Positions 43,469 through 52,714 of a DNA stretch of 64,000 nt are shown one piece after another. Every line of letters begins with the position of its first letter. The first letter of the stretch is position 1. The notes beneath the pieces were generated by a model that saw nothing but the letters and a program-made list of their open reading frames with translations, was not told the origin of the DNA and ran no database searches. The position numbers and the translations under genes are program-made. The stretch is from Leifsonia virtsii (GTDB lineage Bacteria; Actinomycetota; Actinomycetes; Actinomycetales; Microbacteriaceae): positions 62,001 to 126,000 of the forward strand of contig NZ_JAROCB010000005.1 of the NCBI RefSeq assembly GCF_030433675.1, read 5' to 3'.

Positions 43469-44544
43469 TGCCACGAAGTGTCCCGGCTGTTCGGCGACCG
43501 TCGCTGACCGGCCAACTGGGCTTCACCGAACGGATCTTCCTCCGCGGCCAGGACCGCGAGCTGGCGACCGCCGTCGACGACGGCCTGGCGCAGGTCGAAG
43601 AGGGCCTGCACCGCGAGATGCACTTCGCCGACAACCTGGCGGACGTCACCGCCCGCTACCTGCTCGAGGCGGGCGGCAAGCGGGTGCGGCCCATGCTCAC
43701 GCTTCTCGCCGCCCAGCTGGGTGACGGCACCAACGCCGACGTCATCCAGGCCGCGGCCGCGGTCGAGATCACCCACCTCGCCTCGCTCTACCACGACGAC
43801 GTCATGGACGACTCGCAGATGCGCCGAGGCGTTCCGAGCGCGCAGTTCGTCTGGGGCAACTCGGTGGCCGTCCTGACCGGAGACCTGCTGTTCGCGCGCG
43901 CGAGCAAGCTCGTCTCGGCGCTCGGAGAGCGGGCCATCCAGCTCCAGGCGGACACCTTCGAGCGGCTCTGCCTCGGCCAGCTGCACGAGACCATCGGACC
44001 GCGCGAGGACGAGGACCCGATCGAGCACTACATCCGCGTGCTCGAAGACAAGACCGGGTCGCTGATCGCCGTCGCCGCGCAGATGGGCGTCGTCTTCTCC
44101 AACGCCCCCGAGGAGTACGAGCAGCCGGTCGTCGTGTTCGGCGAGAAGATCGGCGTCGCCTTCCAGCTCATCGACGACGTGATCGACCTGTCGTCGCAGG
44201 GGGTCGCGGAGACCGGCAAGACGCCGGGCAACGACCTCCGTGCCGGCGTCGCGACGCTTCCCGTGCTGCGCCTGCGCGAGCGCGCGGCGGGCGACGCCGA
44301 GGCGGCGGCGCTTCTCGAACGGCTCGAACGGGACGTCATCGGCTCGGCCGAGGACGGCGAGGTCACCCCCGCCGCCATGGAGGCCATCGCCGCGCTGCGC
44401 GAGCACGACGTCACCCGGCAGACGCTGGAGGAGGCGCACCGCTGGGCCCGAGAGGCCGTCGAGGCGCTCGCACCCCTGCCGGACGGCGCGGTGAAGAAGG
44501 CGCTGGTCCGGTTCGCGGACACCATCGTCGAACGCTCCAGCTGA
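43468..44544 (+). CDS. Polyprenyl (all-trans) diphosphate synthase
   Basis: 358-aa isoprenyl transferase making the long side chain of menaquinone. First Asp-rich motif is in LYHDDVMDDSQMRRG, second in FQLIDDVIDLSSQ; GGKRVRPMLTLLAA is the substrate-binding helix. GTG start overlaps the menG stop (TAGTG). Placement after menG supports a hepta- to nonaprenyl product for menaquinone; the chain length is not readable here. Confidence 0.94.
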   Translation: MPRSVPAVRRPSLTGQLGFTERIFLRGQDRELATAVDDGLAQVEEGLHREMHFADNLADVTARYLLEAGGKRVRPMLTLLAAQLGDGTNADVIQAAAAVEITHLASLYHDDVMDDSQMRRGVPSAQFVWGNSVAVLTGDLLFARASKLVSALGERAIQLQADTFERLCLGQLHETIGPREDEDPIEHYIRVLEDKTGSLIAVAAQMGVVFSNAPEEYEQPVVVFGEKIGVAFQLIDDVIDLSSQGVAETGKTPGNDLRAGVATLPVLRLRERAAGDAEAAALLERLERDVIGSAEDGEVTPAAMEAIAALREHDVTRQTLEEAHRWAREAVEALAPLPDGAVKKALVRFADTIVERSS

Positions 44545-44574
44545 GCGACAAGCAACCCCAGAAGGAATCAACGC

Positions 44575-45960
44575 ATGACCAAACTGCGACTGGCCATCGT
44601 CGGCGCCGGCCCGGCGGGCATCTACGCCGCCGACATCCTGCTGAAGGCGGAGCGGGGCTTCGACGTGTCGATCGACCTCTTCGAGCAGCTCCCCGCGCCC
44701 TACGGCCTCGTGCGCTACGGCGTCGCCCCCGACCACCCGCGCATCAAGGGCATCATCACCGCACTCCGCGAGGTGCTCGACCGCGGCGACATCCGCATCT
44801 TCGGCAACGTGGAGTTCGGCCGCGACATCACGCTGGACGACCTCAAGCGGCACTACAACGCCGTGATCTTCGCCACGGGCGCCGTACGCGACGCCGACCT
44901 CGAGATCCCCGGCGTCGAGCTGCACGGCTCGTACGGCGCGGCCGACTTCGTCAGCTGGTTCGACGGCCACCCCGACGTGCCGCGCACCTGGCCGCTGGAG
45001 GCGAAGTCGGTGGCCGTGATCGGCAACGGAAACGTCGCCCTCGACATCTCCCGGATGCTCGCGAAGCACGCCGACGACCTGCTGCCGACCGAGATCCCCG
45101 ACAACGTCTACGAGGGCCTGAAGGCCTCGCCCGTCACCGACGTGCACGTCTTCGGCCGCCGCGGCCCGGCGCAGGTCAAGTTCACGCCGCTGGAGCTGCG
45201 CGAGCTCGGCGAACTGCGCGACGTCGACATGATCCTGTACGACGAGGACTTCGACTACGACGAGCAGTCGAAGGCCGCCATCGCCAGCAACAAGCAGGTC
45301 ATGGTGATCGACCGGGTGCTGCAGCAGTGGCGGCAGCGCGAGGTCGGCAACGCCTCGCGCCGGCTGCACCTGCACTTCTACGCCAAGCCGCTCGAGGTGG
45401 TCGGCGACGAGCACGGGAACGTGCGCGCGCTGCGGTACGAGCGCACCGAGCCGGACGGCGAGGGCGGCGTGCGCGGCACCGGCGAGATCCGGGAGCTCGA
45501 GATCGACGCGCTCTACCGTGCGGTCGGCTACTTCGGCTCGCCGCTCCCCGGCATCCCGTTCGACCGGAAGCACGGCGTCATCCCGAACCACGAGGGCCAG
45601 GTGCTGCGCAAGGGCGACAACGAGCGCATGTACGGCGTCTACGCGACCGGGTGGATCAAGCGGGGCCCTGTCGGGCTCATCGGCCACACCAAGTCGGATG
45701 CCATGGAGACGATCAAGCATGTGATCAACGATCAGGGCAACTGGTGGTCGCCCGCAGACCCTTCCGAGGAATCTGTGGAGAACCTGCTGCGCGAGCGGGG
45801 TGTGGAGTACACGAACCTCGACGGCTGGCACAACCTCGACGCGTACGAGCAGGCGCTCGGCGCGGAGCGCGGCCGCGCGCGCATCAAGGTGGTCCCGCGC
45901 GACGAGATGGTGCGTGTGTCCAACTCCGAGACGGTCGCGAGCGGGCCCTCCGCCGAGTAG
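44575..45960 (+). CDS. fprA: Ferredoxin/adrenodoxin-type NADP+ reductase (FprA-like)
   Basis: 461-aa FAD flavoprotein. FAD site LAIVGAGPAGIYAADILLKA, NADPH site VAVIGNGNVALDISRML, ATG motif IFATGAVRDADLEIPGV and C-terminal YATGWIKRGPVGLIGHTKSDAMETI are characteristic of adrenodoxin-reductase homologues such as mycobacterial FprA. GAAGGAAT ribosome site. Probably supplies electrons to ferredoxins or links to quinone-related redox chemistry in the same gene row. Confidence 0.93.
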   Translation: MTKLRLAIVGAGPAGIYAADILLKAERGFDVSIDLFEQLPAPYGLVRYGVAPDHPRIKGIITALREVLDRGDIRIFGNVEFGRDITLDDLKRHYNAVIFATGAVRDADLEIPGVELHGSYGAADFVSWFDGHPDVPRTWPLEAKSVAVIGNGNVALDISRMLAKHADDLLPTEIPDNVYEGLKASPVTDVHVFGRRGPAQVKFTPLELRELGELRDVDMILYDEDFDYDEQSKAAIASNKQVMVIDRVLQQWRQREVGNASRRLHLHFYAKPLEVVGDEHGNVRALRYERTEPDGEGGVRGTGEIRELEIDALYRAVGYFGSPLPGIPFDRKHGVIPNHEGQVLRKGDNERMYGVYATGWIKRGPVGLIGHTKSDAMETIKHVINDQGNWWSPADPSEESVENLLRERGVEYTNLDGWHNLDAYEQALGAERGRARIKVVPRDEMVRVSNSETVASGPSAE

Positions 45961-45976
45961 GCGGTAGCCTCGGGGC

Positions 45977-46972
45977 ATGGCTCCCCGGCCCGAGTGGCGA
46001 CCCGACATCCTCGGGGAGCACTTCGAGCAGCTCACGCTTCCGCTGCGCCCGGACGCCGAGGGCGACGTGGTGGCGACGCTGGTCCGCTACTCACCGCCGC
46101 CGCGGCTGCACCTGCACCGGGGGCCGGCGGCGGACGCCGACGTGCTGTACGTGCACGGCTGGTCGGACTACTTCTTCCAGACCGAGCTGGCCCGCTTCTG
46201 GCACGGCCAGGGCGCCCGGTTCCACGCGCTCGACCTGCGCAAGTACGGCCGCAGCCTCCGCGACGGCCAGACGCCCGGCTTCGTCGACGACCTCGCGGTG
46301 TACGACGAGGACATCGCGGCGGCCCTGGAGGCGATCGAGCACGGGGAGGGCGAGCAGCCGCGCCGGCGCCTCATCCTGCTCGGGCATTCGACCGGCGGTC
46401 TCACGCTCAGCCTGTGGGCCGACCGGCATCCGGGACGGGCGCACGCGCTCATCCTGAACAGCCCGTGGCTGGAGTTCCAGGCGCACTCCGCGGGCCGCGC
46501 GGCCCTGGCGCCGCTGATCGACCTGCACGCCCGGCTCGACCCGAAGGCGGCGATGCCGAACGTCGACCTCGGCTTCTACACCCGGACCGTCTCCCGCACG
46601 ATGGACGGCGAGTGGGACTACGACCTGGCGTGGCGCCCGGTGCGCGGCTTCCGCGTGCACCCCGCATGGCTCACCGCCGTGCTCGCCGGTCACGCGCGAG
46701 TGGCCGCCGGGCTGCACATCGACGTACCGGTGCTGACCCTGCTGTCGGCGCGGTCGACGATCCTGCCCTACTGGACGCCGGCGATGCTCACCTCCGACGT
46801 CGTGCTCGTCGTGCGCGACATCGCCGAGCGTGCACTCGGCCTCGCCGGCGACGTGGCGGTGTCCTGGGTGCAGGACGCGCTGCACGACGTCTTCCTGTCG
46901 GCGCAGCCCGCGCGCACCGCCGCCTACGCCGCGATCGAGCGGTGGATGCGGGGCTACCTCAGCGCAGGTTGA
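45977..46972 (+). CDS. Alpha/beta hydrolase (monoacylglycerol-lipase/S33 type)
   Basis: 331-aa cytoplasmic serine hydrolase. Nucleophile elbow LLGHSTGGLTLSL, oxyanion region VLYVHGWSDYFFQ and His in DALHDVFLSA are visible; the usual Asp is not obvious because LTLLSARSTI replaces the common S-x-x-D pattern. ATG is six bases after TAGCCT (leaderless). The 3' end overlaps the convergent YajQ gene by 14 bases. Confidence 0.88.
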   Translation: MAPRPEWRPDILGEHFEQLTLPLRPDAEGDVVATLVRYSPPPRLHLHRGPAADADVLYVHGWSDYFFQTELARFWHGQGARFHALDLRKYGRSLRDGQTPGFVDDLAVYDEDIAAALEAIEHGEGEQPRRRLILLGHSTGGLTLSLWADRHPGRAHALILNSPWLEFQAHSAGRAALAPLIDLHARLDPKAAMPNVDLGFYTRTVSRTMDGEWDYDLAWRPVRGFRVHPAWLTAVLAGHARVAAGLHIDVPVLTLLSARSTILPYWTPAMLTSDVVLVVRDIAERALGLAGDVAVSWVQDALHDVFLSAQPARTAAYAAIERWMRGYLSAG

Positions 46973-47447
46973 CGAACTGCAGCGCCACGTCGAGGTCCGC
47001 GTTCTTCAGCAGCGCCATGGTGGCCTGCAGGTCGTCGCGGCTCTTGGAGCTGACGCGGAGCTCGTCGCCCTGGATCTGCGACTTGACGCTCTTCGGCGCC
47101 TCGTCGCGGATGAGCTTGTTGATCTTCTTCGCGGCGTCCTGCTCGATTCCGTTCTTCAGCCCGACCTCGATGCGGAACTCCTTGCCGGAGGGGTAGGGCG
47201 CGCCGGTGTCGAGCGACTTGAGCGTGATCCCGCGCTTGATGAACTTCGACTCGAGCACCTCGAGCACGGCCTTCACGCGCTCCTCGGTGTTGGCCTTCAG
47301 GAGCACCTTCTCGCCGCTCCACTCGACGGAGGCGCCGACGTTCTTGAAGTCGTAGCGCTGGTCCACCTCTTTGCGGGCCTGGTTGACGGCGTTGTCCGCC
47401 TCCATCTTGTCGACCTTGCTGACGACGTCGAACGAGGAGTCTGCCAT
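46959..47447 (-). CDS. YajQ family nucleotide-binding protein
   Basis: 162 aa, the normal family length. MADSSFDVVSKVDKMEADNAVNQARKEVDQRYDFKN at the start and RISSKSRDDLQ-like VSSKSRDDLQATMALLKNADLDVALQFVNLR at the end are diagnostic. Members bind nucleic acid or, in some bacteria, cyclic di-GMP. Convergent with the hydrolase gene; faces away from the two-component system. Confidence 0.95.
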   Translation of the reverse strand: MADSSFDVVSKVDKMEADNAVNQARKEVDQRYDFKNVGASVEWSGEKVLLKANTEERVKAVLEVLESKFIKRGITLKSLDTGAPYPSGKEFRIEVGLKNGIEQDAAKKINKLIRDEAPKSVKSQIQGDELRVSSKSRDDLQATMALLKNADLDVALQFVNLR

Positions 47448-47661
47448 GGTGTCCGTCCTTCCCGGTTGAGCTCCCCTCCAGTCTACGAGGGCGGGCCGTG
47501 GGTGGCTCGGCCTCGCGACCGCGCCGCCGCGGAAGGAGTGCTGCTGCTCGACCCGGCGCGGATGTTCCGGGAGGCCGCAGTCGTGAGAGCGGAATGTAAA
47601 GAACCGGTAAGTCGTCTGCGGATCGCGCCCGAGCGGGCGGGGCTGCCGCCATGATGAGAGG

Positions 47662-48351
47662 GTGGGCGAGGACAGGGGCTTGGTGCTGGTCGTCGAGGAC
47701 GAGCCGACCATCGCCGACCTCGAGCGGCTGTACCTCGCCGACGGTGGGTTCGGCGTCCACATCGAGCGCGACGGCGGCCGCGCCCTGGAGGCCGTCGCGC
47801 GACTTCGGCCGGTGGCGATCGTGCTCGACATCGGCATCCCCGGGATGGACGGGCTGGAGCTGTGCCGCACGCTGCGAGCCCGCGGCGACTGGACGCCCGT
47901 GGTCTTCGTCACCGCGCGCGACGACGAGGTCGACCGCATCCTGGGCCTGGAACTCGGCGCCGACGACTACCTGACGAAGCCGTTCTCGCCGCGCGAGCTC
48001 GTGGCGAGGGTGCGGGCGCTGATCCGCCGGGCCTCGGTGCCCAGCGGCGCGCCGGTGCGGACGATCGGAACGGTCGTGCTCGATCCCTTGCGGCGGAGGG
48101 TGGAGGTCGGCGGTGCGCGCGTAGAGCTCACGGCGACGGAGTTCGACCTGCTCGAGCACCTGATGTCGCAGCCGGGACGTGTCTTCACCCGCGAGCAGCT
48201 GCTCTCCTCCGTCTGGGGCGTGGCCGACTACAGCAGCAGCCGGACCGTCGACGTCCACGTGGCCCAGGTGCGCCTCAAGCTCGGTTCAGCCGCATCCGTC
48301 ATCCACACCGTGCGCGGGGTCGGCTACAGCGCGGCCGAGCAGGAGGCGTGA
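47662..48351 (+). CDS. OmpR/PhoP-family response regulator
   Basis: 229 aa. Receiver with acidic residues in VVEDEPTIADLE, phosphoacceptor Asp56 in IVLDIGIPGMDG and Lys in YLTKPFSPRELVARV; C-terminal winged helix (LTATEFDLLEHLMSQPGRVFTREQLLSSVWG ... SSRTVDVHVAQVRLKLG ... HTVRGVGY). The kinase gene starts five bases after its stop. Likely controls the adjacent DUF5666 envelope protein gene. Confidence 0.94.
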   Translation: MGEDRGLVLVVEDEPTIADLERLYLADGGFGVHIERDGGRALEAVARLRPVAIVLDIGIPGMDGLELCRTLRARGDWTPVVFVTARDDEVDRILGLELGADDYLTKPFSPRELVARVRALIRRASVPSGAPVRTIGTVVLDPLRRRVEVGGARVELTATEFDLLEHLMSQPGRVFTREQLLSSVWGVADYSSSRTVDVHVAQVRLKLGSAASVIHTVRGVGYSAAEQEA

Positions 48352-48355
48352 CGCG

Positions 48356-49726
48356 GTGAGCGCCGGACGGCCCTGGACCGCGTCCGTGACGGCCCGGATC
48401 ATGCTCGGCACATTCGCGGTGAGCCTGATCGCGGTGGTGGTGACGGGCATCGTCGCCCTGCAGGTGGTGCAGGGCGTCGTCGAGAGCCAGGCGCGGCAGC
48501 AGCTGAAAGCGCAGGCGACCGCGCTGGTCGCCGCCCGGGCGACGGGGTCGCACCTGGCGGCGACGCGGCTGGCGGCGCTCGGCGACCGCTTCGCGGTGGT
48601 CGAGCCGGACGGGACGGTCACCGGGGCCGCGCGCTCGTCGGTGAGCGGCACGGTCGTCCGCGAGCTGCGCGCCGGCCGGGTGGTGTCCGGCACCACGACC
48701 CTGGGGGACAAGGATGCCGTGCTGGTGGGCATCCCCACCTCCGACGGCGGCGGCGTGGTCGGTGTGCGCAAGGTCGCCGACATCTCCGCCGCCAGCGCTG
48801 AGCTCATCCGCTGGCTGGCGCTCGCCCTGGTGCTCGGGCTCGCGGTCGCGTCGGTCGCGGGGGTCCTGCTGGCCCGGCGGCTGGGGCGACCGCTCACGCG
48901 CCTGGCCGGGAGCGCGCGTGAGCTGGCCTCCGGACGCCGCGGCGTGGCGATCGAGCGGGAGCCGGTGGCCGAGATCGAGGACATCGCGCAGGCGCTGCGC
49001 GGGCTCGACGCCGCGCTCTCGGTCAGCGAGGACCGGCAGCGCGAGTTCCTGCTCTCGGTGTCGCACGAGATCCGCACACCGCTCACCGCCATCCGGGGCT
49101 ACGCCGAGGCGCTCGCGCACGGCGTCGTGCCGTCGGACGACATCGGGCGCGTCGGCGGTACCCTCACCGCCGAGGCGGACCGGCTTCGGCGCTTCCTCGA
49201 CGATCTGCTGGAGCTGGCGCGGCTGGAGGCCGACGACTTCCGTCTCGACCCGCAGCACTTCGACGCGCGGGAGACCGTGGAGCGGGCGGTCGCGGCGTGG
49301 AGCGGGGTCGCCTCCCGTGCCGGCGTGCTGCTGCGCGAGGAGCTGCCCGGTCGCCCGGTCCCGGTCGACACCGACGAGTCGCGCCTGCGGCAGGTGGTCG
49401 ACGGGCTGATCGAGAACGCCCTGCGGGTGACGCCGGAGGGCGCCCCGGTGGTCGTCTCCGTCTCCGCGGGCGACGGAGTGCGGGTCGGGGTGCGCGACGG
49501 GGGACCCGGGCTCACGGCGGAGGACACGGAGGTCGCCTTCGAGCGGGGAGAGCTGCACGCCCGTTACCGGGACGTGCGGCCGGTGGGCACCGGACTCGGG
49601 CTCTCGATCGCCCGCCGGCTCGTGGGCAGGCTCGGCGGAACGCTGGAGGTACGGCCGGCCCCGGAGGGCGGCGCGGCCTTCTCGGTCTCCTTACCGTCCT
49701 CTTACATTCCCCCGGCGGAGCGCTGA
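48356..49726 (+). CDS. Sensor histidine kinase of the adjacent response regulator
   Basis: 456-aa membrane kinase. TM1 (IMLGTFAVSLIAVVVTGIVAL) and TM2 (LIRWLALALVLGLAVASVAGVLL) flank a CHASE/PDC-like sensor of about 130 residues; then HAMP, the H-box FLLSVSHEIRTPLTAIRGYAEAL and an ATPase domain with GLIENALRVTPEG, RDGGPGL and GTGLGLSIARRLV. GTG start with GGAGG nine bases upstream. The stimulus is unknown. Confidence 0.93.
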   Translation: MSAGRPWTASVTARIMLGTFAVSLIAVVVTGIVALQVVQGVVESQARQQLKAQATALVAARATGSHLAATRLAALGDRFAVVEPDGTVTGAARSSVSGTVVRELRAGRVVSGTTTLGDKDAVLVGIPTSDGGGVVGVRKVADISAASAELIRWLALALVLGLAVASVAGVLLARRLGRPLTRLAGSARELASGRRGVAIEREPVAEIEDIAQALRGLDAALSVSEDRQREFLLSVSHEIRTPLTAIRGYAEALAHGVVPSDDIGRVGGTLTAEADRLRRFLDDLLELARLEADDFRLDPQHFDARETVERAVAAWSGVASRAGVLLREELPGRPVPVDTDESRLRQVVDGLIENALRVTPEGAPVVVSVSAGDGVRVGVRDGGPGLTAEDTEVAFERGELHARYRDVRPVGTGLGLSIARRLVGRLGGTLEVRPAPEGGAAFSVSLPSSYIPPAER

Positions 49727-49749
49727 CATCCCCCTGCGACGCTTCGGGT

Positions 49750-50331
49750 ATGGACAACCACGACACCGAACCGTTCGACACCGAGCCCCTCGGAACCACG
49801 CCCGCGGCCCCGGCCGCGCCTGCTGCATCGCCGGCGCCCGCGACGGCGCCCGCATCCGCCCCCTCCTTCCTCCGTCGCCACGCGATCGGGGTCGGCATCG
49901 CCGCCGCCGTGCTGGCGGTGGTGGTCGTCGCCGGCGGGACGGCCTGGGGTGTGTCCGCGGCGGTGGCGAGCACGCAGCCGGCGGCCGTGGCGCCGGTCTC
50001 CGACAACACCGCCATGCACTCGACCGCGCACAAGAAGAAGGCGCACGCCAAGCGTGCAGAGCACGGAGCCGTCGGCACGCTGACGGCGGTGAACGGCGAC
50101 AGCTGGACGATCAAGGCCGCCTCCGGGAAGACCCTCACGGTGAAGCTCACCTCGTCGACGGCGTTCGGCACCAAGAAGGCGCCGGCCACCCGCGACAGCT
50201 TCACGACCGGGAGCAGGATCGGCGTGCTCGGCAAGCGCTCGGGGGACACGGTCACGGCGACGCGCATCGTGCACGTCCCGCTGCGCGCGCACGCGGCGAA
50301 GGCGACGCCGACCCCCGCGCCGAGCGTCTGA
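49750..50331 (+). CDS. Membrane-anchored DUF5666-like protein
   Basis: 193 aa. A Pro/Ala-rich cytoplasmic segment, one membrane helix (HAIGVGIAAAVLAVVVVAGGTAWGV), a basic linker (HKKKAHAKRAEHG), then a single small beta domain of DUF5666 type (VGTLTAVNGDSWTIKAASGKTLTVKLT ... TTGSRIGVLGKRSGDTVTATRIV). Directly follows the two-component pair, so it may be its target or an accessory. Function unknown. Confidence 0.8.
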   Translation: MDNHDTEPFDTEPLGTTPAAPAAPAASPAPATAPASAPSFLRRHAIGVGIAAAVLAVVVVAGGTAWGVSAAVASTQPAAVAPVSDNTAMHSTAHKKKAHAKRAEHGAVGTLTAVNGDSWTIKAASGKTLTVKLTSSTAFGTKKAPATRDSFTTGSRIGVLGKRSGDTVTATRIVHVPLRAHAAKATPTPAPSV

Positions 50332-50419
50332 GCGGGCGAACGTTCGAGGCCCGGGGTCGGCGCTCCCTGCCGGGTGCGCCCGACCCCGCCTTGACGCTGA
50401 CGGCCGCCGTAGGGGAGGC

Positions 50420-50438
50420 TTAGGCAAGCCTTACCTGA
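50420..50438. promoter_or_regulatory. DtxR/IdeR iron box upstream of heme oxygenase
   Basis: TTAGGCAAGCCTTACCTGA agrees with the actinobacterial DtxR consensus TTAGGTTAGSCTAACCTAA at 15 of 19 positions and is a near palindrome. It ends 15 bases before the ATG, where a bound Fe-repressor would block transcription. Confidence 0.85.
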
Positions 50439-50453
50439 GTCAGGAGACCCGAC

Positions 50454-51101
50454 ATGGCCGAACCCATCCCCTTCTCCGAGGCGCTGCGCGAACGCACCCG
50501 CGGCGTCCACCAGGAGAGCGAAGGCGCGGTCTTCATGCAGGACCTGATGAGCGGCAAGGGCTCGCGCGACGACTACATCGCGCTGCTGGCGCAGCACTAC
50601 TTCATCTACGAGGCGCTGGAGGAGGCAGCCGTGGGGATGGCGGACGACCCGGTCGCCGCCCTGTTCATCAGCCCGAAGCTGACCCGGCTCCCCGCGATCG
50701 AGACCGACCTGGAGTTCCTCCTCGGCGCGGACTGGCGCGACCGCATCGCGCCGCTGCCGTCCACCATGCGCTACACCGCCCGCATCCGCGAGGTGGGCGC
50801 CGGCTGGCCGGGAGGGTTCATCGCGCACCACTACACGCGGTATCTCGGCGACCTGTCTGGCGGCCAGATCATCCGCACCCTGCTGCAGCGGCAGTACGGC
50901 TTCGACACGAACGGCGTCGGGTTCTACCTGTTCGCCGACATCGCCAAGCCGAAGCTGTTCAAGGACACCTACCGGTCGCAGCTGGATGCGGTGCAGTGGA
51001 CAGAGGAGGAGCGCGACCGGGTCATCGGCGAGGTGGGGCTGGCGTTCCGCTTCAACACCGAGCTGTTCGACGACCTGGCGACCGCGAAGGCCGCCGCCTG
51101 A
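50454..51101 (+). CDS. hmuO: Heme oxygenase (biliverdin-producing)
   Basis: 215-aa soluble enzyme cleaving heme to biliverdin, CO and iron. Proximal His19 is in RTRGVHQESEGAVFMQDLMSGK; the distal-helix signature is RYLGDLSGGQIIRTLLQRQYGF. The length matches HmuO of Corynebacterium. An iron-box just upstream indicates expression under iron starvation. It converges with nagA, with a 20-base gap. No heme-uptake genes are adjacent. Confidence 0.95.
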   Translation: MAEPIPFSEALRERTRGVHQESEGAVFMQDLMSGKGSRDDYIALLAQHYFIYEALEEAAVGMADDPVAALFISPKLTRLPAIETDLEFLLGADWRDRIAPLPSTMRYTARIREVGAGWPGGFIAHHYTRYLGDLSGGQIIRTLLQRQYGFDTNGVGFYLFADIAKPKLFKDTYRSQLDAVQWTEEERDRVIGEVGLAFRFNTELFDDLATAKAAA

Positions 51102-51120
51102 GCCTTCTTGTCCGGCGGCT

Positions 51121-52272
51121 CTAGACCACCTGCACGCCGTCGCGCCAAACTGCACGCACCCCGAAGTCGTCGTCGAGCAGCACGGCGTCCGCCGCGTAGC
51201 CGGGGACGAGTCGCCCGAGATCGTGGCCGCGGCCGACCGCTGCTGCAGGCGTCTCCGTGACGGCGCGCACCGCCTCGGCGACCGGGACGTCCGCCTCGCG
51301 CACGGTACGGCGCAGCGCGTCGTCGAGCGTGAGGGTGGAGCCGGCGATCGATCCGCCGCCCGCCAGCCGCGCGATGCCGCCGCGCACCTCGACCGCAAGG
51401 GAGCCGAGCACGTAGTCGCCGTCCTGCGAGCCCGCCGCGGCCATCGCGTCCGTCACCAGGGCCATGCGGCCTGGCGCAGAGGCGAACAGCATCCGCACGA
51501 CCTCGGGATGGACGTGGACCCCGTCGCCGACGACCTCCAGCGTCACACCCGGGGTCCTCGCCGCGGCGGCGACCGGGCCCGGCGCGCGGTGGTGCAGCCC
51601 CGGCATGGCGTTGAAGGCGTGTGTCAGGATGCTCGCGCCCGCCTCGAATGCCGCGAGGGCCTGCGCGTAGTCGGCTCCGGTGTGTCCGACCGCGACGGCG
51701 ACGCCCGCGTCCGCAAACGCGCGGACCGCGTCCATCCCTCCCGGCAGCTCAGGCGCGACCGTGATCTGACGCAGGGTGCCGCGCGCGGCCTCCAGCAGCG
51801 TGTCGATGTCGGCCCGGGTCGCAGGCCGCAGCAGCGACGGCTCGTGCGCGCCCTTGTGCCCGGCGTCGAGGAAGGGACCTTCCAGGTGCGAGCCGAGGAT
51901 GCGCGGGTCGGACGCCATGAGGGCGGCGACCCCGCGCACGCGGCCGGCGAGCTCGGCGACCGAGGCGGTGACAAGCGAGATCACGGCGCGGGTGGTCCCG
52001 TGGCGCTGGTGCAGGTCGAGCCCGCGGGCGATCGACTCGCCGCCGTCGTCGAAGCTCGCGCCGACCCCGCCGTGCCCGTGGATGTCGACGAACCCGGCCG
52101 TGAGCCAGGCGCCTGCAGCGTCCGTCGTCGCCACCGCGGGCTCCGACCGCCAGGACGGGCCGGACCCGACCGCCGCAACGGCGCCACCGGAGAACCGCAC
52201 CCAGGCGTCGTCGGCGACGGTGCCGCCGTCGACCAGCCGGGCCGAGTGGATGAGGTGGTCGCCGCCGGTCAC
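51121..52272 (-). CDS. nagA: N-acetylglucosamine-6-phosphate deacetylase
   Basis: 383-aa amidohydrolase of amino-sugar catabolism. Metal/catalytic motifs in order: DIHGHGG, HLEGPFLD, AVGHTGADY, THAFNAMPGLHHR and the catalytic Asp in LVTDAMAAAG. Long C-terminal amidohydrolase strand AADAVLLDDDFGVRAVWRDG. The GTG chosen starts the conserved part; the frame remains open 26 residues upstream with no family match, and no clear ribosome site helps decide. nagB is not in the window. Confidence 0.93.
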   Translation of the reverse strand: MTGGDHLIHSARLVDGGTVADDAWVRFSGGAVAAVGSGPSWRSEPAVATTDAAGAWLTAGFVDIHGHGGVGASFDDGGESIARGLDLHQRHGTTRAVISLVTASVAELAGRVRGVAALMASDPRILGSHLEGPFLDAGHKGAHEPSLLRPATRADIDTLLEAARGTLRQITVAPELPGGMDAVRAFADAGVAVAVGHTGADYAQALAAFEAGASILTHAFNAMPGLHHRAPGPVAAAARTPGVTLEVVGDGVHVHPEVVRMLFASAPGRMALVTDAMAAAGSQDGDYVLGSLAVEVRGGIARLAGGGSIAGSTLTLDDALRRTVREADVPVAEAVRAVTETPAAAVGRGHDLGRLVPGYAADAVLLDDDFGVRAVWRDGVQVV

Positions 52273-52422
52273 GCGATGACCGCCGCTGTGCCGGCGTTCG
52301 CTCGTACCACTCTGTTCATCTGTGCCCCGTCTCCTCGTCGCGCGCTCCATCGTCTCATCCGGCGATGCCGGTCGGTCCGACGGGCCGCCGAGGAGGTCGC
52401 GGGCGCGCTCAGGCGGTCGCGC

Positions 52423-52566
52423 TCAGGCGGTCTGGGCGAGCTCGGCGTAGTAGGTGACGTGGCAGCCGTCGCCGCTGCACTCGACGCACACGGTGATCTC
52501 CTCGCTGTGCTGGAGGGGGTCGGCCCCCGTGCCGTCGCACCGTTCGCAAATCTCCAACGTTCTCAT
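52423..52566 (-). CDS. Small zinc-ribbon protein with DnaJ-type CxxC motifs
   Basis: 47 aa: MRTLEICERCDGTGADPLQH followed by CVECSGDGCHVTYYAEL. Two CxxC pairs with Gly-rich knuckles form a likely zinc ribbon like half of a DnaJ cysteine-rich domain. A CACAAT hexamer seven bases before ATG suggests a leaderless message. An upstream extension in the same frame lacks Cys and looks non-coding. No function can be assigned. Confidence 0.6.
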   Translation of the reverse strand: MRTLEICERCDGTGADPLQHSEEITVCVECSGDGCHVTYYAELAQTA

Positions 52567-52714
52567 GCCCACGATTGTGCGCCCGACCACCGACATCGGC
52601 GGCAGGCGCCCCGGGGTGTCGCGATCGCGGCATCGGGCGCGCGGGATTCTGCCCACAGCAGAACCGACGACACCCTCTAGCGCGGGCCCACCCGCTCCGA
52701 CATAGGCTGAGGCC

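Noticed and set aside
43117-46035. 972-codon minus-strand open frame over the prenyl synthase and ferredoxin reductase
   Set aside because: Shadow frame; the plus-strand genes have intact active-site motifs and tight operon spacing.
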